A stretch of DNA of 64,000 nt. Source: Mucilaginibacter sp. cycad4. GTDB lineage: Bacteria > Bacteroidota > Bacteroidia > Sphingobacteriales > Sphingobacteriaceae. The DNA is taken from positions 6,386,001-6,450,000 of the forward strand of contig NZ_CP139559.1 of NCBI RefSeq assembly GCF_034263275.1, in the 5' to 3' direction. The notes below the pieces were generated by a model that was given only the letters and a program-made list of their open reading frames with translations, had not been told where the DNA came from and did no database searches. Made by a program: the position numbers and the translations under genes. Below are positions 34,408 through 42,991 of this stretch, one piece after another (the first letter of the stretch is position 1; every line of letters starts with the position of its first letter).

Positions 34408-36858
34408 CTAAAATCTGTAAGCTATACTTAAACGAAAGTTACGCGGTGCATCTGCCTGCCAGTAATAAGCTTTCAGGTATGAATAGTATGAGCCGCTGTA
34501 AGTGTATTTATTTAAAACGTTAAATACGTTGCCGGCTATCCGCATTTTTGAGCCTTCCCAAAATAAACCGCTGTCCATTTTAAAATAGTTTGGCAATTTT
34601 TCCAGGCCAACACTCCAGGTATCTGTTTGGCGGCCGGCATAATAGCTTCCGCCCAAAGATAGGCCGGCGCCTTTTAGTGCGCCGCTGCTTAATTTATAGC
34701 TTAGCCAGGCATTGGCAACATGTTTTACGTAGCCCGGAACTACGTCACCTACTTTAATGGTATTATCCGGAGACGCGGCCAGGTCAGGATTTACCTTGCT
34801 TACTTTCGAATCGGTGTATGCATAGTTTGCTGTAAGGTTTAAACCGGGTGCAATTTCTCCGCGGAGGTCAAACTCTAAACCCTGAGATTTTTTTTGACCA
34901 AATATGATAGTCAAACCTGAGTTTGGTGCAGTATTAGGGTCGGCAGTTAATTCGTTGTTTCTTAATATGCGGTATACCGAAAGCGTGGTGTTCCATTTGC
35001 CGCCCGCCCAATCTCTTTTAATACCAAACTCGGTATTGGTACCGGTTAGCGGTTGTAATTTACCAACCGAAACCTTACCTGCCTGCGGCAAAAATGTTTG
35101 GTCGCGCAAGCCATAAACCGAAGTATTATCATCGATAGATACGCTCAAGCCTATACGCGGGCTAAAATGTTTCGCTTCTTCGGGCGTGTTAAAGTCTGAC
35201 ATTTGCACATAAGTATAACGGCCCGCTAATGTTAATCTGACTTTATTGTCAAAAAAACCAAGTTCATCCTGTAAATACAGGCTGGAATAACGTGTATTGA
35301 TCAAGCCATACCCTGCAGCCGCACGTGCTTCGAGGTTTAACGAGCGATCAAACGTAGGGTAACCGTTAGACGGGTTATCGCGTGTTGGCACACCCTCCTG
35401 ATAGGGATCAAATGGTGTACCAACATCAAGAGATTTTGTCTGGGCATAATCGGCAATATATTTTTTATCGCCCATATCAACCCCGGCCAAAATATTATGT
35501 ACAACATTACCGGTAATTACCTTGCCATTTAAAAATGCCTGGGCTAATGACATGGTGCTTTTTGCTTCCCAGATCCCGGCGTTACGGTAATAAGAACCAT
35601 CAGCATTTACAGAATCGGCCCACATAGAAGTTCCCAATTGCGAATAATTGTACCGGGCGGCCTGCGCGGTCAGCTTCCAGTTGTCGCTTAGCTGATGTGT
35701 AAGGTTCAATGTGAAGCTGTGATCGTTGATATTAGTTGGGGGCAGGCCTGCAGGTAACTGGGTGAAATTTTGTGGTAAAACGGCATAGCCTTTCGGGCTG
35801 AATACATAATATGAACCAACGTCAGAGGTATGCGCGCGCTGGTAAATATACTCGGCCGTAAGCTTGGTTTTATCGTCAAGCTGGTATGAAACTACAGGCG
35901 CAATAACATAGCGGTCATTAAACTCATTAGCACGGAACGAGTTTTTGTTTTGCGCAGATAAATCCAGGCGATACAGGAATTTTCCATCCTTACTTAATTT
36001 ACCGTCAAGGTCAAGCGTTGCGCGGTTTAAATTAAAGCTGCCGGTGGTAAAGCTGATTTCGCCTTTTGTTTCGCCGGTAGGCTTTTTGGTAACAACGTTG
36101 TATAAACCGCTTGGGTCCCCGTTGCTCAGCATAAAGCCGGCCGGTCCTTTTACAAATTCGATATGATCTACAAAGCTCATATCCTCGGTAAGCGGGCCCC
36201 AATATGAGCTTACTACGTTAAAGCCGTTCCTGAAAGCCTGGATCTGCGACCCCCGCATGGTAATGTTGGTATACAAATCGCCCCAGTGCTCTAACCTTAC
36301 AGCACCACTCACGTTACGGATCAAACCATCGCTCATGCTGGTCACCTGCTGATCTGTCAGTACCTTTGATGTAACCACCTGGATATTTTGCGAAACCTGC
36401 AATAAAGGCTCATTGAGCCTCAGACTTGGCGACGGCGAATCAATCTTATATTTCTGTTTACGGTCCGAAATTAATACCTCGCCAATCTGGTTAGCATTTT
36501 CGCGAAGCATAAAGTTTACGGTTGCGCGCTGGCCATCGGCCAGTTCAATTGTTTTTTCTTCGGGAGCAAGACCAACAAATGTTGCCTTGATGGTATAGTT
36601 ACCCGGCTTTACTTTATTGAAGGTAAACCTTCCGCTTTCGTTGGTAACAGTACCCATTTTTACCCCTGTGCCTGTAAGGCTTACCGTAACTCCGGGAACG
36701 GTTTGGCCATCGGCAGTGGTAATAGTACCGGTTATGCTACCGGGTTTAACGTCGGCCAGGGCAGGGCCGGTATTGAAAAGTAATAAAGCTACCATCAATG
36801 CAAGGAGTGGTAGTTTACATAGTGGTAGTTTACATAAGGCGTGTAAAGGTTTTGACAT
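34408..36858 (-). CDS. TonB-dependent siderophore receptor
   Basis: An 816-residue outer-membrane receptor. After the signal peptide (residues 1-35) comes a carboxypeptidase-regulatory-like domain (GSITGTITTADGQTVPGVTVSLTG, residues 40-120), then the plug (RGSQIQAFRNGFNVVSSYWG, IEFVKGPAGFMLSNGDPSGLYNVVTKKP) and a 22-strand barrel ending FRLSIAYRF. Plug wording is of the ferric-siderophore (FhuA/FoxA) type. The signal peptide contains an exact in-frame 15-base duplication giving CKLPLCKLPL. Followed by the PepSY protein gene. Confidence 0.93.
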   Translation of the reverse strand: MSKPLHALCKLPLCKLPLLALMVALLLFNTGPALADVKPGSITGTITTADGQTVPGVTVSLTGTGVKMGTVTNESGRFTFNKVKPGNYTIKATFVGLAPEEKTIELADGQRATVNFMLRENANQIGEVLISDRKQKYKIDSPSPSLRLNEPLLQVSQNIQVVTSKVLTDQQVTSMSDGLIRNVSGAVRLEHWGDLYTNITMRGSQIQAFRNGFNVVSSYWGPLTEDMSFVDHIEFVKGPAGFMLSNGDPSGLYNVVTKKPTGETKGEISFTTGSFNLNRATLDLDGKLSKDGKFLYRLDLSAQNKNSFRANEFNDRYVIAPVVSYQLDDKTKLTAEYIYQRAHTSDVGSYYVFSPKGYAVLPQNFTQLPAGLPPTNINDHSFTLNLTHQLSDNWKLTAQAARYNYSQLGTSMWADSVNADGSYYRNAGIWEAKSTMSLAQAFLNGKVITGNVVHNILAGVDMGDKKYIADYAQTKSLDVGTPFDPYQEGVPTRDNPSNGYPTFDRSLNLEARAAAGYGLINTRYSSLYLQDELGFFDNKVRLTLAGRYTYVQMSDFNTPEEAKHFSPRIGLSVSIDDNTSVYGLRDQTFLPQAGKVSVGKLQPLTGTNTEFGIKRDWAGGKWNTTLSVYRILRNNELTADPNTAPNSGLTIIFGQKKSQGLEFDLRGEIAPGLNLTANYAYTDSKVSKVNPDLAASPDNTIKVGDVVPGYVKHVANAWLSYKLSSGALKGAGLSLGGSYYAGRQTDTWSVGLEKLPNYFKMDSGLFWEGSKMRIAGNVFNVLNKYTYSGSYYSYLKAYYWQADAPRNFRLSIAYRF

Positions 36859-36899
36859 TGTGTTTGGGGTTTTATATGATTGATGTAGGGCGGGCGTTT

Positions 36900-36931
36900 A
36901 AATCAGGTACGCGGGGTTACGTACCTGATTT
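36900..36931. terminator. Hairpin between the two TonB receptor genes
   Basis: AAATCAGGTAC (36900-36910) pairs with GTACCTGATTT (36921-36931). The T-run is on the plus strand, so for the minus-strand genes it is more likely an mRNA processing or stabilising hairpin than a strict terminator. Confidence 0.55.
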
Positions 36932-36950
36932 TTTTATTTTAAGCTTTGTG

Positions 36951-39371
36951 TTAAAATTTATAAGTAGCGCTCAATGCAAAACTTCTTAGTTTTTGCGGGT
37001 TCATGGTACCGTAACCAATCCAGTATTTTTGGTTGGTAAAGTTGTCGAGCTTGGCGCCAAACCTGTACCTGTTGGTATCATAAAATGCTGATGCATTAAG
37101 TATGGTATACGATGGCAGGGTGAATACACCTAAAGTGTGGCTGTTGATAACCTTGTTGTCGCTGGCGTAGTTGCCGCCAACACCAAAGCCTAAACCTTTA
37201 ACGGCTCCCTGCTGAATTTTATAGCTTGCCCAGAAATTAGCCTGGTAAGGTGAACCCGCAGTAGCCGGGCGAAGGCCTTCAATAGTTGCGTCGGCAGTTT
37301 TGGTAAGCTTTGAATTGTTGTAAGTAAAACCTGCGGTTAAGTTTAATCCTGGTACCGGGTTCGCAATTACTTCGGCCTCAAAACCTTTGCTGAATTGGGT
37401 GCCGTCCTGTACAGAAAGTGCCGGGTTTACAGTAGATGGGCGTACGATATCTTTTACCTTGATATCATAGTAGCTTACAGTGCTGCTTAGTTTGCCATCA
37501 AAAAGATCAAGTTTTACACCGCCTTCAATTTGATTGGCCTGCTCGGGTTTAAGCGGTTTGTTGTTTTCGGTGGTACCTGTTTGGTTGTTGAAGCTATTCT
37601 GATAGTTGGCAAATAACGATACGTGATCTTTTACCGGCTGGTAAACAAGGCCAAACTTTGGAGAGAACGCGGTTTGTTTATAAGCGCCGGAGGTTTTTTG
37701 CGAAACAGGGTCATAGTTGCCTTTATTATCAAACCTATCTACGCGTAAGCCTGCCGATGCCATTAACTGATCGGTAATGTTAAACACATCTGATACGTAG
37801 GCGCTGTAGGTGTTACGTTTATACATGGCCGGATAGGTAAAACCTATGTTGCCTGCTGCATACATGGCGTCCAGCGCGGCACCGTTAAAATTGCCATAGT
37901 TATAATTCCCCGTTACGGATACGGTATCAAGTGTGCTGCCATAGAAGTACTGTTTTGAGTTTTCCCTGAAGAAATCCAAACCGCCAACAAACCTGTTCCG
38001 GAACTTGCCAATTTTAAAATCGCCGTTAAAGTTTTGCTGAATTTCAAACATGTCGTCCTTGCTGTTGCGGGTAGCCTGGTCGTTTCGTGAAATCATATCG
38101 CCCGGTAACAGATAATAGTAAAGACCATGACCGTCTGAATAACTATGTGTATAGCTCAGGTTAGTGCGTGAAGTCCAGGCATCAGAGATCTTGTATTTTA
38201 CTTCGCCGTAGAAGTTCCTGTTTTGAGATATCTGGGTAAGGCCATCACCATGGTAGCTTTGCCTGTAATCAATATTTGATTTATCGGCACTGCTGAAACC
38301 CATCTGTTCAACTGTTTGTCCGTATGGGAAAAAGAAGATGGTTTTACCTACGTTTTTACCGTAAGATAGTTCCGCATCGGCACTGATGGTTAACCTGTCA
38401 TTGGCTTTGTAAACGATGCTTGGATCGATAACCACATTGCGTGAAAAGCCGTTGTTTTGAAAGCTGCCGTCGTGGTTAAAGGCCGTATTTAAACGGAAAA
38501 GTAATTTTTTATCTTTATCAAGCGGTGTGTTGATGTCGGCACTACCCCGGTAAAAACCAAAGTTACCGCCGGACAGGCTCACCTCACCACCAAAGGTGTC
38601 GTAAGGTTTTTTGGTTACGCGATTGATCAACCCGCCATAAGATGTTAAGGCATTACCAAATAAAGTACCCGATGGGCCCTTGATAACTTCTATCCTTTCA
38701 ATGTTTGCGGCATCAACGCTGTTGGTAACTTTACCTGCAATGCCGTTACGCATAGAGCTTTGCACTATGAAACCACGGCTGTTAAAGTAAGCGCCGCCAT
38801 CACCGCCACGGCCGGTAGCATCCCACATTTTTTGTAATCCGGGAGCATTCCTTAACGCGTCATCTACAGAAAAAATTAATTGTTCCTGTATCAGCTGGCT
38901 GCTAACGGTATTATATACCTGCGGATTTTCGAGATTAGCCAAAGGCATTTTAGCCACGTCCTCGCTGCGGGTGCGTTTAAATTTATTGGTTTTGTTTGCA
39001 TTGATATTTACTTCCTGCAAACCATGAATGGTATTATCAACAGTTATGGTTTGCAGGTTGGTTGTTTGGCCCGCCGTTACGGTTACAGCTTTTTCCTGGC
39101 CTTTTGCACCAACTCCGGATATTACAAGTGTATAGTTCCCTGGCAACGCCTTAATTTCAAATAAACCGTTTTCGTCGGTTATGGCACCAAACTTGGTATT
39201 TTTAAGTGTTACCGAAACATTTTCGGCCGGCTCATTTTTACCGGTGATAACTTTACCTTTAAGAACGCCCCTTGTTTGCTGCGCAATGACAGGGATGGTG
39301 TTGATAAGTAGCAGGATTGCTAAAATTGAAAGAGAAAAGATCTTTTGAAAAGATGGTTGGGGTTGATCCAT
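36951..39371 (-). CDS. TonB-dependent siderophore receptor, second gene
   Basis: An 806-residue outer-membrane receptor starting MDQPQPSFQKIF; the longer frame to 39431 would run through the regulatory boxes. Signal peptide 1-31, carboxypeptidase-like domain (GKVITGKNEPAENVSVTLKN, residues 35-115), plug with FNSRGFIVQSSMRNGIAG and IERIEVIKGPSGTLFGNALTSYGGLINRVTKKP, then a barrel ending FALSATYKF. Closest in style to ferrichrome or coprogen receptors, from the conserved plug wording. It lies upstream of the first receptor on the same strand and has iron-type operator candidates before it. Confidence 0.93.
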   Translation of the reverse strand: MDQPQPSFQKIFSLSILAILLLINTIPVIAQQTRGVLKGKVITGKNEPAENVSVTLKNTKFGAITDENGLFEIKALPGNYTLVISGVGAKGQEKAVTVTAGQTTNLQTITVDNTIHGLQEVNINANKTNKFKRTRSEDVAKMPLANLENPQVYNTVSSQLIQEQLIFSVDDALRNAPGLQKMWDATGRGGDGGAYFNSRGFIVQSSMRNGIAGKVTNSVDAANIERIEVIKGPSGTLFGNALTSYGGLINRVTKKPYDTFGGEVSLSGGNFGFYRGSADINTPLDKDKKLLFRLNTAFNHDGSFQNNGFSRNVVIDPSIVYKANDRLTISADAELSYGKNVGKTIFFFPYGQTVEQMGFSSADKSNIDYRQSYHGDGLTQISQNRNFYGEVKYKISDAWTSRTNLSYTHSYSDGHGLYYYLLPGDMISRNDQATRNSKDDMFEIQQNFNGDFKIGKFRNRFVGGLDFFRENSKQYFYGSTLDTVSVTGNYNYGNFNGAALDAMYAAGNIGFTYPAMYKRNTYSAYVSDVFNITDQLMASAGLRVDRFDNKGNYDPVSQKTSGAYKQTAFSPKFGLVYQPVKDHVSLFANYQNSFNNQTGTTENNKPLKPEQANQIEGGVKLDLFDGKLSSTVSYYDIKVKDIVRPSTVNPALSVQDGTQFSKGFEAEVIANPVPGLNLTAGFTYNNSKLTKTADATIEGLRPATAGSPYQANFWASYKIQQGAVKGLGFGVGGNYASDNKVINSHTLGVFTLPSYTILNASAFYDTNRYRFGAKLDNFTNQKYWIGYGTMNPQKLRSFALSATYKF

Positions 39372-39373
39372 TT

Positions 39374-39454
39374 TATTTAGACTAAATATAAATAACTGCG
39401 CAAAAATAGGCAGGCAAGTGTTACAATGCAAATTATTTATAATAAATCTAAATA
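39374..39454 (-). promoter_or_regulatory. Paired AT-rich boxes upstream of the receptor gene, iron-regulator candidates
   Basis: TATTTAGACTAAATA at 39374-39388 is a perfect 7-1-7 inverted repeat, the geometry of Fur boxes. It begins a 22-base segment (39374-39395) that recurs in inverted orientation at 39433-39454 with about 19 of 22 bases the same. The first box abuts the start codon, so it could block transcription or translation initiation. Confidence 0.5.
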
Positions 39455-39557
39455 GAGTAGTTATTGTAGTTGTAAATCAGTTGTTTAGGTTGCGTTTTAT
39501 AGGGTCTTAAATTGGAGGACAGGGCTTTTTATAAGCCAGATGCTGTTATTAAAGAAA

Positions 39558-39590
39558 AGACTTACGAAGTTTTCAAAGCTTCGTAAGTCT
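39558..39590 (-). terminator. Intrinsic terminator after oxyR
   Basis: AGACTTACGAAG (39558-39569) and CTTCGTAAGTCT (39579-39590) form a perfect 12-bp stem; on the minus strand it is followed by TTTTCTTT. Confidence 0.8.
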
Positions 39591-39632
39591 GATTTATAGT
39601 TTCTTTTATTGAAAGGAGACGGGTATTATGAT

Positions 39633-40568
39633 TTAAATATCCATCACTTCCTTTTTCTTTTTACTTTTCATTCGCTTAGGTACAAATTCCAGTATTTCAG
39701 CTTTCAAAGCTTCTATCATGCGGCGCTTTAGAAAATTGCGCTGTATCACAATGCTTACTTCGCGGGCAGGCTCGGGAGATTTAAAGTAGCGTACTTTATC
39801 CAGTTGTTTGTCGCTCAATTCAGACAGGGCCAGTTCGGGTAGTATGGTGGCTCCGTTATTTTGGTCCACCATGCGCTTTAGGGTTTCAACGCTGCCGGTA
39901 TTGTATTCAAAATGCTGAAAACCGCGGGTTGATTTGCGACGCTGGCAAATGTTCAGCACTTGTTCGCGCATACAATGGCCTTCGTTCAGGATCCAGATCT
40001 CCTCCATGTCTATATCATCCGGAACAATATTTTTCTTTTTTGAGAGTCGGCTGTTTTTTGATACATAGGCGACAAAGTTTTCATAAAATACAGGGATCTC
40101 GGTCAGGTTGCTTTCGTGCAGCGGGGTAGAAAGAATGCCGCAATCAAGCATGCCCAATTTTAATTGCTGAATGATCTCTTCGGTAGTTTGCTCCCACACA
40201 ATGAGTTTTACCTGCGGATATTTTTCGATAAAACCATGGATGATCTTGGGTAATACATAGGGCGAAACGGTAGGGATAATGCCAACTCTTAATTCGCCCG
40301 AAAGTTCCTTTTGCCTGTCGGATATGATCTCTTTGATCTTTTCACTTTCCGACAACATGATACGTGCCTGGGTAATTATTTCAATGCCTATTTCGGTAGG
40401 TACAACGGGTTGTTTGCTGCGGTCAAATATCTTAACGCCAAGGGTATCCTCCAGTTTTTGTACCTGCATACTCAATGTTGGCTGGGTAACAAAACATTTC
40501 TCGGCTGCCAAAACAAAGCTGCGATATGTATCAACAGCCACAATATACTCCAGTTGTGTAATAGTCAT
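39633..40568 (-). CDS. oxyR: Hydrogen-peroxide sensor regulator OxyR
   Basis: A 311-residue LysR-family regulator. MTITQLEYIVAVDTYRSF at 40568 is the family start; the eight extra residues of the longer frame overlap the promoter. The HTH is at residues 15-60 (FVTQPTLSMQVQKLEDTLG). The two redox Cys, in NEGHCMREQVLNIC, fall at residues 199 and 208, the same numbers and spacing as in E. coli OxyR, so peroxide sensing by disulphide formation should work. The catalase gene diverges from it, a classical regulator-target pair. Confidence 0.94.
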   Translation of the reverse strand: MTITQLEYIVAVDTYRSFVLAAEKCFVTQPTLSMQVQKLEDTLGVKIFDRSKQPVVPTEIGIEIITQARIMLSESEKIKEIISDRQKELSGELRVGIIPTVSPYVLPKIIHGFIEKYPQVKLIVWEQTTEEIIQQLKLGMLDCGILSTPLHESNLTEIPVFYENFVAYVSKNSRLSKKKNIVPDDIDMEEIWILNEGHCMREQVLNICQRRKSTRGFQHFEYNTGSVETLKRMVDQNNGATILPELALSELSDKQLDKVRYFKSPEPAREVSIVIQRNFLKRRMIEALKAEILEFVPKRMKSKKKKEVMDI

Positions 40569-40589
40569 GTAATATAGATAAATGCTATG

Positions 40590-40597
40590 CAAAGATA
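40590..40597 (-). promoter_or_regulatory. -7 box of oxyR (TATCTTTG on the minus strand)
   Basis: Exact consensus TAnnTTTG, ending 21 bases before the oxyR ATG. Confidence 0.5.
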
Positions 40598-40634
40598 ATA
40601 ATTATTGATTTTTTCTATTGAAATATTTTCATGA

Positions 40635-40652
40635 GGTTTGAATTATCAAACC
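40635..40652. promoter_or_regulatory. Palindrome GGTTTGA-ATTA-TCAAACC before katA
   Basis: A perfect 7-bp inverted repeat with a 4-base spacer, eight bases before the katA ATG and in the oxyR-katA gap. It may be an operator or a small leader hairpin controlling translation. Its presence argues against the alternative katA start at 40631. Confidence 0.45.
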
Positions 40653-40660
40653 AACTAAGT

Positions 40661-42160
40661 ATGGAAACAAATAAAAAGAAATTGACCACCGCATCTGGCA
40701 GGCCTTATGTAGAAAATGAAAACTCTATGACAGCCGGCCCGCGCGGACCAATCCTGCTACAAGATTATATCCTGCATGAAAAAATGGCTCACTTTAACCG
40801 GGAAAGGATCCCGGAACGTGTAGTTCACGCTAAAGGGTCAGGTGCTTATGGCACTTTTACGGTTACTCACGATATTTCAAAATATACCCGCGCAAAGATC
40901 TTTAACACTATAGGTAAGCAGACAAAGTTATTTCTGCGTTTTTCAACGGTAGGCGGAGAAAAAGGTTCGGCCGATACAGAGCGCGACCCGCGTGGTTTCG
41001 CTATTAAATTTTATACTGAAGACGGTAACTGGGACCTGGTTGGTAACAATACCCCGGTATTTTTTATAAAAGACCCTAAAAAATTCGGCGATTTTATTCA
41101 TACCCAAAAACGCGACCCATATACCAACTGCAAGAGTGCAACGATGATGTGGGATTTTTGGTCGCTTAACCCCGAAAGTCTTCACCAGGTAACTATTTTA
41201 ATGAGCGATCGCGGTACACCTTATGGTTATCGACATATGGATGGCTTTGGCAGCCACACCTTTTCATTCATTAATGCCAACAATGAAAGGTTTTGGGTTA
41301 AGTTCCATTTTAAAACCCAGCAGGGCATCAAAAATTTTACCGATGCCGAAGCAGGGGAAATGCGCGGTAAGGCTCCTGATTTTGCACAGCATGACCTGTT
41401 AACTGCCATCGATAACGGTGATTTTCCTAAATGGACACTCAAAATACAGGTGATGCCCGAAGCCGATGCCAAAACTTACTATATCAATCCGTTTGATTTA
41501 ACCAAGGTGTGGCCGCATGCCGATTACCCGTTGATTGATGTAGGTGTACTGGAGTTAAATGAAAACCCTGATAATTATTTTGCACATGTAGAGCAGGCGG
41601 CATTTGCACCTGCACATGTTATCGACGGCGTTGGTTACTCGCCCGATAAAATGCTGCAAGGCCGGATCCTCTCCTATCCTGATGCGCACCGGTACCGTTT
41701 AGGCGGTAACTACGAGCAGATCCCCGTAAACAAATGCCCTTACCTGGTAAGCAATTATCAGCGCGATGGGCAGATGGCTGTTAATGGCAACGGGGGATCA
41801 AATCCCAATTATTTCCCTAATAGCTTTGATGATATCGAGGTTGACCAAAGCTACAAGGAACCGGCCTGGGATTTTGGCAGCCCGGTAGGCGATTGGTACG
41901 ACCGTAACGCTGAAGGCGAAAATGATCATTATACCCAACCGGGTAATCTATACCGCCTGATGGATAGTCAGCAAAAGAAAGATTTGGTTGCCAACATCGT
42001 TAACTCGATGAGCGGTATTGAAGGGCCTAAAAAGGAGATGATTATTAATCGCCAGCTTTGCCACTGGTTCAGGGCTGATATCAATTTAGGAATGGCTGTT
42101 GCCAAAGGCCTGGAGCTTGACCTGGCCGAAACCATGAAGCAAATGCCTCAAACTATTTAA
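40661..42160 (+). CDS. katA: Monofunctional haem catalase
   Basis: A 499-residue small-subunit catalase that splits hydrogen peroxide into water and oxygen. [10 protein letters not shown] at 40661 is chosen as start. The catalytic His is in [14 protein letters not shown] (His56) and the catalytic Asn in [11 protein letters not shown] near residue 129. The proximal haem Tyr motif [14 protein letters not shown] lies in the C-terminal half. [21 protein letters not shown] is the family signature. Divergent from oxyR, so induction by peroxide through OxyR is likely. A terminator follows at 42185. Confidence 0.96.
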   Translation: METNKKKLTTASGRPYVENENSMTAGPRGPILLQDYILHEKMAHFNRERIPERVVHAKGSGAYGTFTVTHDISKYTRAKIFNTIGKQTKLFLRFSTVGGEKGSADTERDPRGFAIKFYTEDGNWDLVGNNTPVFFIKDPKKFGDFIHTQKRDPYTNCKSATMMWDFWSLNPESLHQVTILMSDRGTPYGYRHMDGFGSHTFSFINANNERFWVKFHFKTQQGIKNFTDAEAGEMRGKAPDFAQHDLLTAIDNGDFPKWTLKIQVMPEADAKTYYINPFDLTKVWPHADYPLIDVGVLELNENPDNYFAHVEQAAFAPAHVIDGVGYSPDKMLQGRILSYPDAHRYRLGGNYEQIPVNKCPYLVSNYQRDGQMAVNGNGGSNPNYFPNSFDDIEVDQSYKEPAWDFGSPVGDWYDRNAEGENDHYTQPGNLYRLMDSQQKKDLVANIVNSMSGIEGPKKEMIINRQLCHWFRADINLGMAVAKGLELDLAETMKQMPQTI

Positions 42161-42184
42161 CCCCTATAACTTTTGATAACAGAG

Positions 42185-42208
42185 GGCGGCCATTTGGTCG
42201 CCTTTTTT
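42185..42208 (+). terminator. Terminator after katA
   Basis: GGCGGCC and GGTCGCC pair (one wobble) around ATTT, then six T. Confidence 0.8.
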
Positions 42209-42266
42209 GTTTTGATAGATAGGCCCTGTAGTAATTAAATCGACTAAATATTAGCTTCAAATTTGT

Positions 42267-42274
42267 TATATTTG
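42267..42274 (+). promoter_or_regulatory. -7 box TATATTTG three bases before the antitoxin-like gene
   Basis: Exact TAnnTTTG match only three bases before the ATG at 42278; the transcript must start at or inside the first codons or just before them, that is leaderless. Confidence 0.5.
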
Positions 42275-42277
42275 AAT

Positions 42278-42520
42278 ATGGGAGCAAAAGAGTTAACCTC
42301 CGATTCTTTAAACGAGCAACAGGTAATGATGCTAAGGCTGTTAAAAAAGCCTTTGCCTGCGGCGGATTTTGCCCAAATAAGGCGTCTTGCTGTTAAACTT
42401 CTTTCTCAGCAACTGGATGAAGCGATTGAAGAATGGGAAAGCGCGAATAACATTACAGCAGAAACTTACGAACAGTTAAGTAAGGAACATTTCCGTAGCT
42501 CTTCCAAAAAGCATCAATGA
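42278..42520 (+). CDS. Antitoxin-like small protein upstream of a PIN toxin
   Basis: An 80-residue acidic, helical protein starting MGAKELTSDSL; the TTG at 42263 overlaps the promoter box and is rejected. It contains QIRRLAVKLLSQQLDEAIEEWESAN, an amphipathic helix, and a basic C-terminal tail SSSKKHQ. It does not match a named antitoxin family that I can identify. Its position, four-base ATGA overlap with the PIN gene and size fit an antitoxin of a PIN-family type II pair. That role is inferred from context. Confidence 0.7.
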   Translation: MGAKELTSDSLNEQQVMMLRLLKKPLPAADFAQIRRLAVKLLSQQLDEAIEEWESANNITAETYEQLSKEHFRSSSKKHQ

Positions 42521-42927
42521 ACATTGTACTTGACTCGAACATTCTTCTAATCGCAATAGGGAAAAAGAGTGAGTATCGGCCAATATGGGATGCTTTTATT
42601 GATGAAAAATATAATCTTATTGTGTCGGATGAGATAGTTTATGAGTACGAAGAAATAATTCAACTTCGTTCGGGCATGAAAACAGCAGAAATAATACTCG
42701 AAGTTTTTGTTGAAGCCCTTAACGTGATCAATCAAAAAGTATACTATTCCTGGAACTTAATAAGAAACGACCCTGATGATAATAAATTTTTTGATGTAGC
42801 AGTTGCGGCAAATGCTGATTACTTAGTTACCAATGATTCTCATTTTAACATTGTAAAACAGCTTGTCTTTCCTTCTGTCAAGATAATTTCTGCTAATGAG
42901 TTCCTGGATATCGTTAAGCTACTTTAA
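42517..42927 (+). CDS. PIN-domain protein, putative toxin of a toxin-antitoxin pair
   Basis: A 136-residue PIN-fold nuclease of the group annotated as putative toxin component, PIN family. Acidic active-site residues are visible: Asp6 in NIVLDSNILL, Glu near 42-47 (VYEYEEII), and the cluster NDPDDNKFFDVAVAANADYLVTNDSHF near residues 86-112. PIN toxins cleave RNA. The start overlaps the upstream stop (ATGA), so the pair is translationally coupled. Base composition is more AT-rich than the neighbours, which fits acquisition. Confidence 0.85.
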   Translation: MNIVLDSNILLIAIGKKSEYRPIWDAFIDEKYNLIVSDEIVYEYEEIIQLRSGMKTAEIILEVFVEALNVINQKVYYSWNLIRNDPDDNKFFDVAVAANADYLVTNDSHFNIVKQLVFPSVKIISANEFLDIVKLL

Positions 42928-42991
42928 AATTCAGCATATCGGCCAATAATTTCTCTTAAAACAAATCTCCCAAATCCTTACTTTAGGATAT

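Noticed and set aside
40631-40660. Earlier ATG for katA
   Set aside because: It would put the palindrome at 40635-40652 into the coding region; METNKKK fits the family start.
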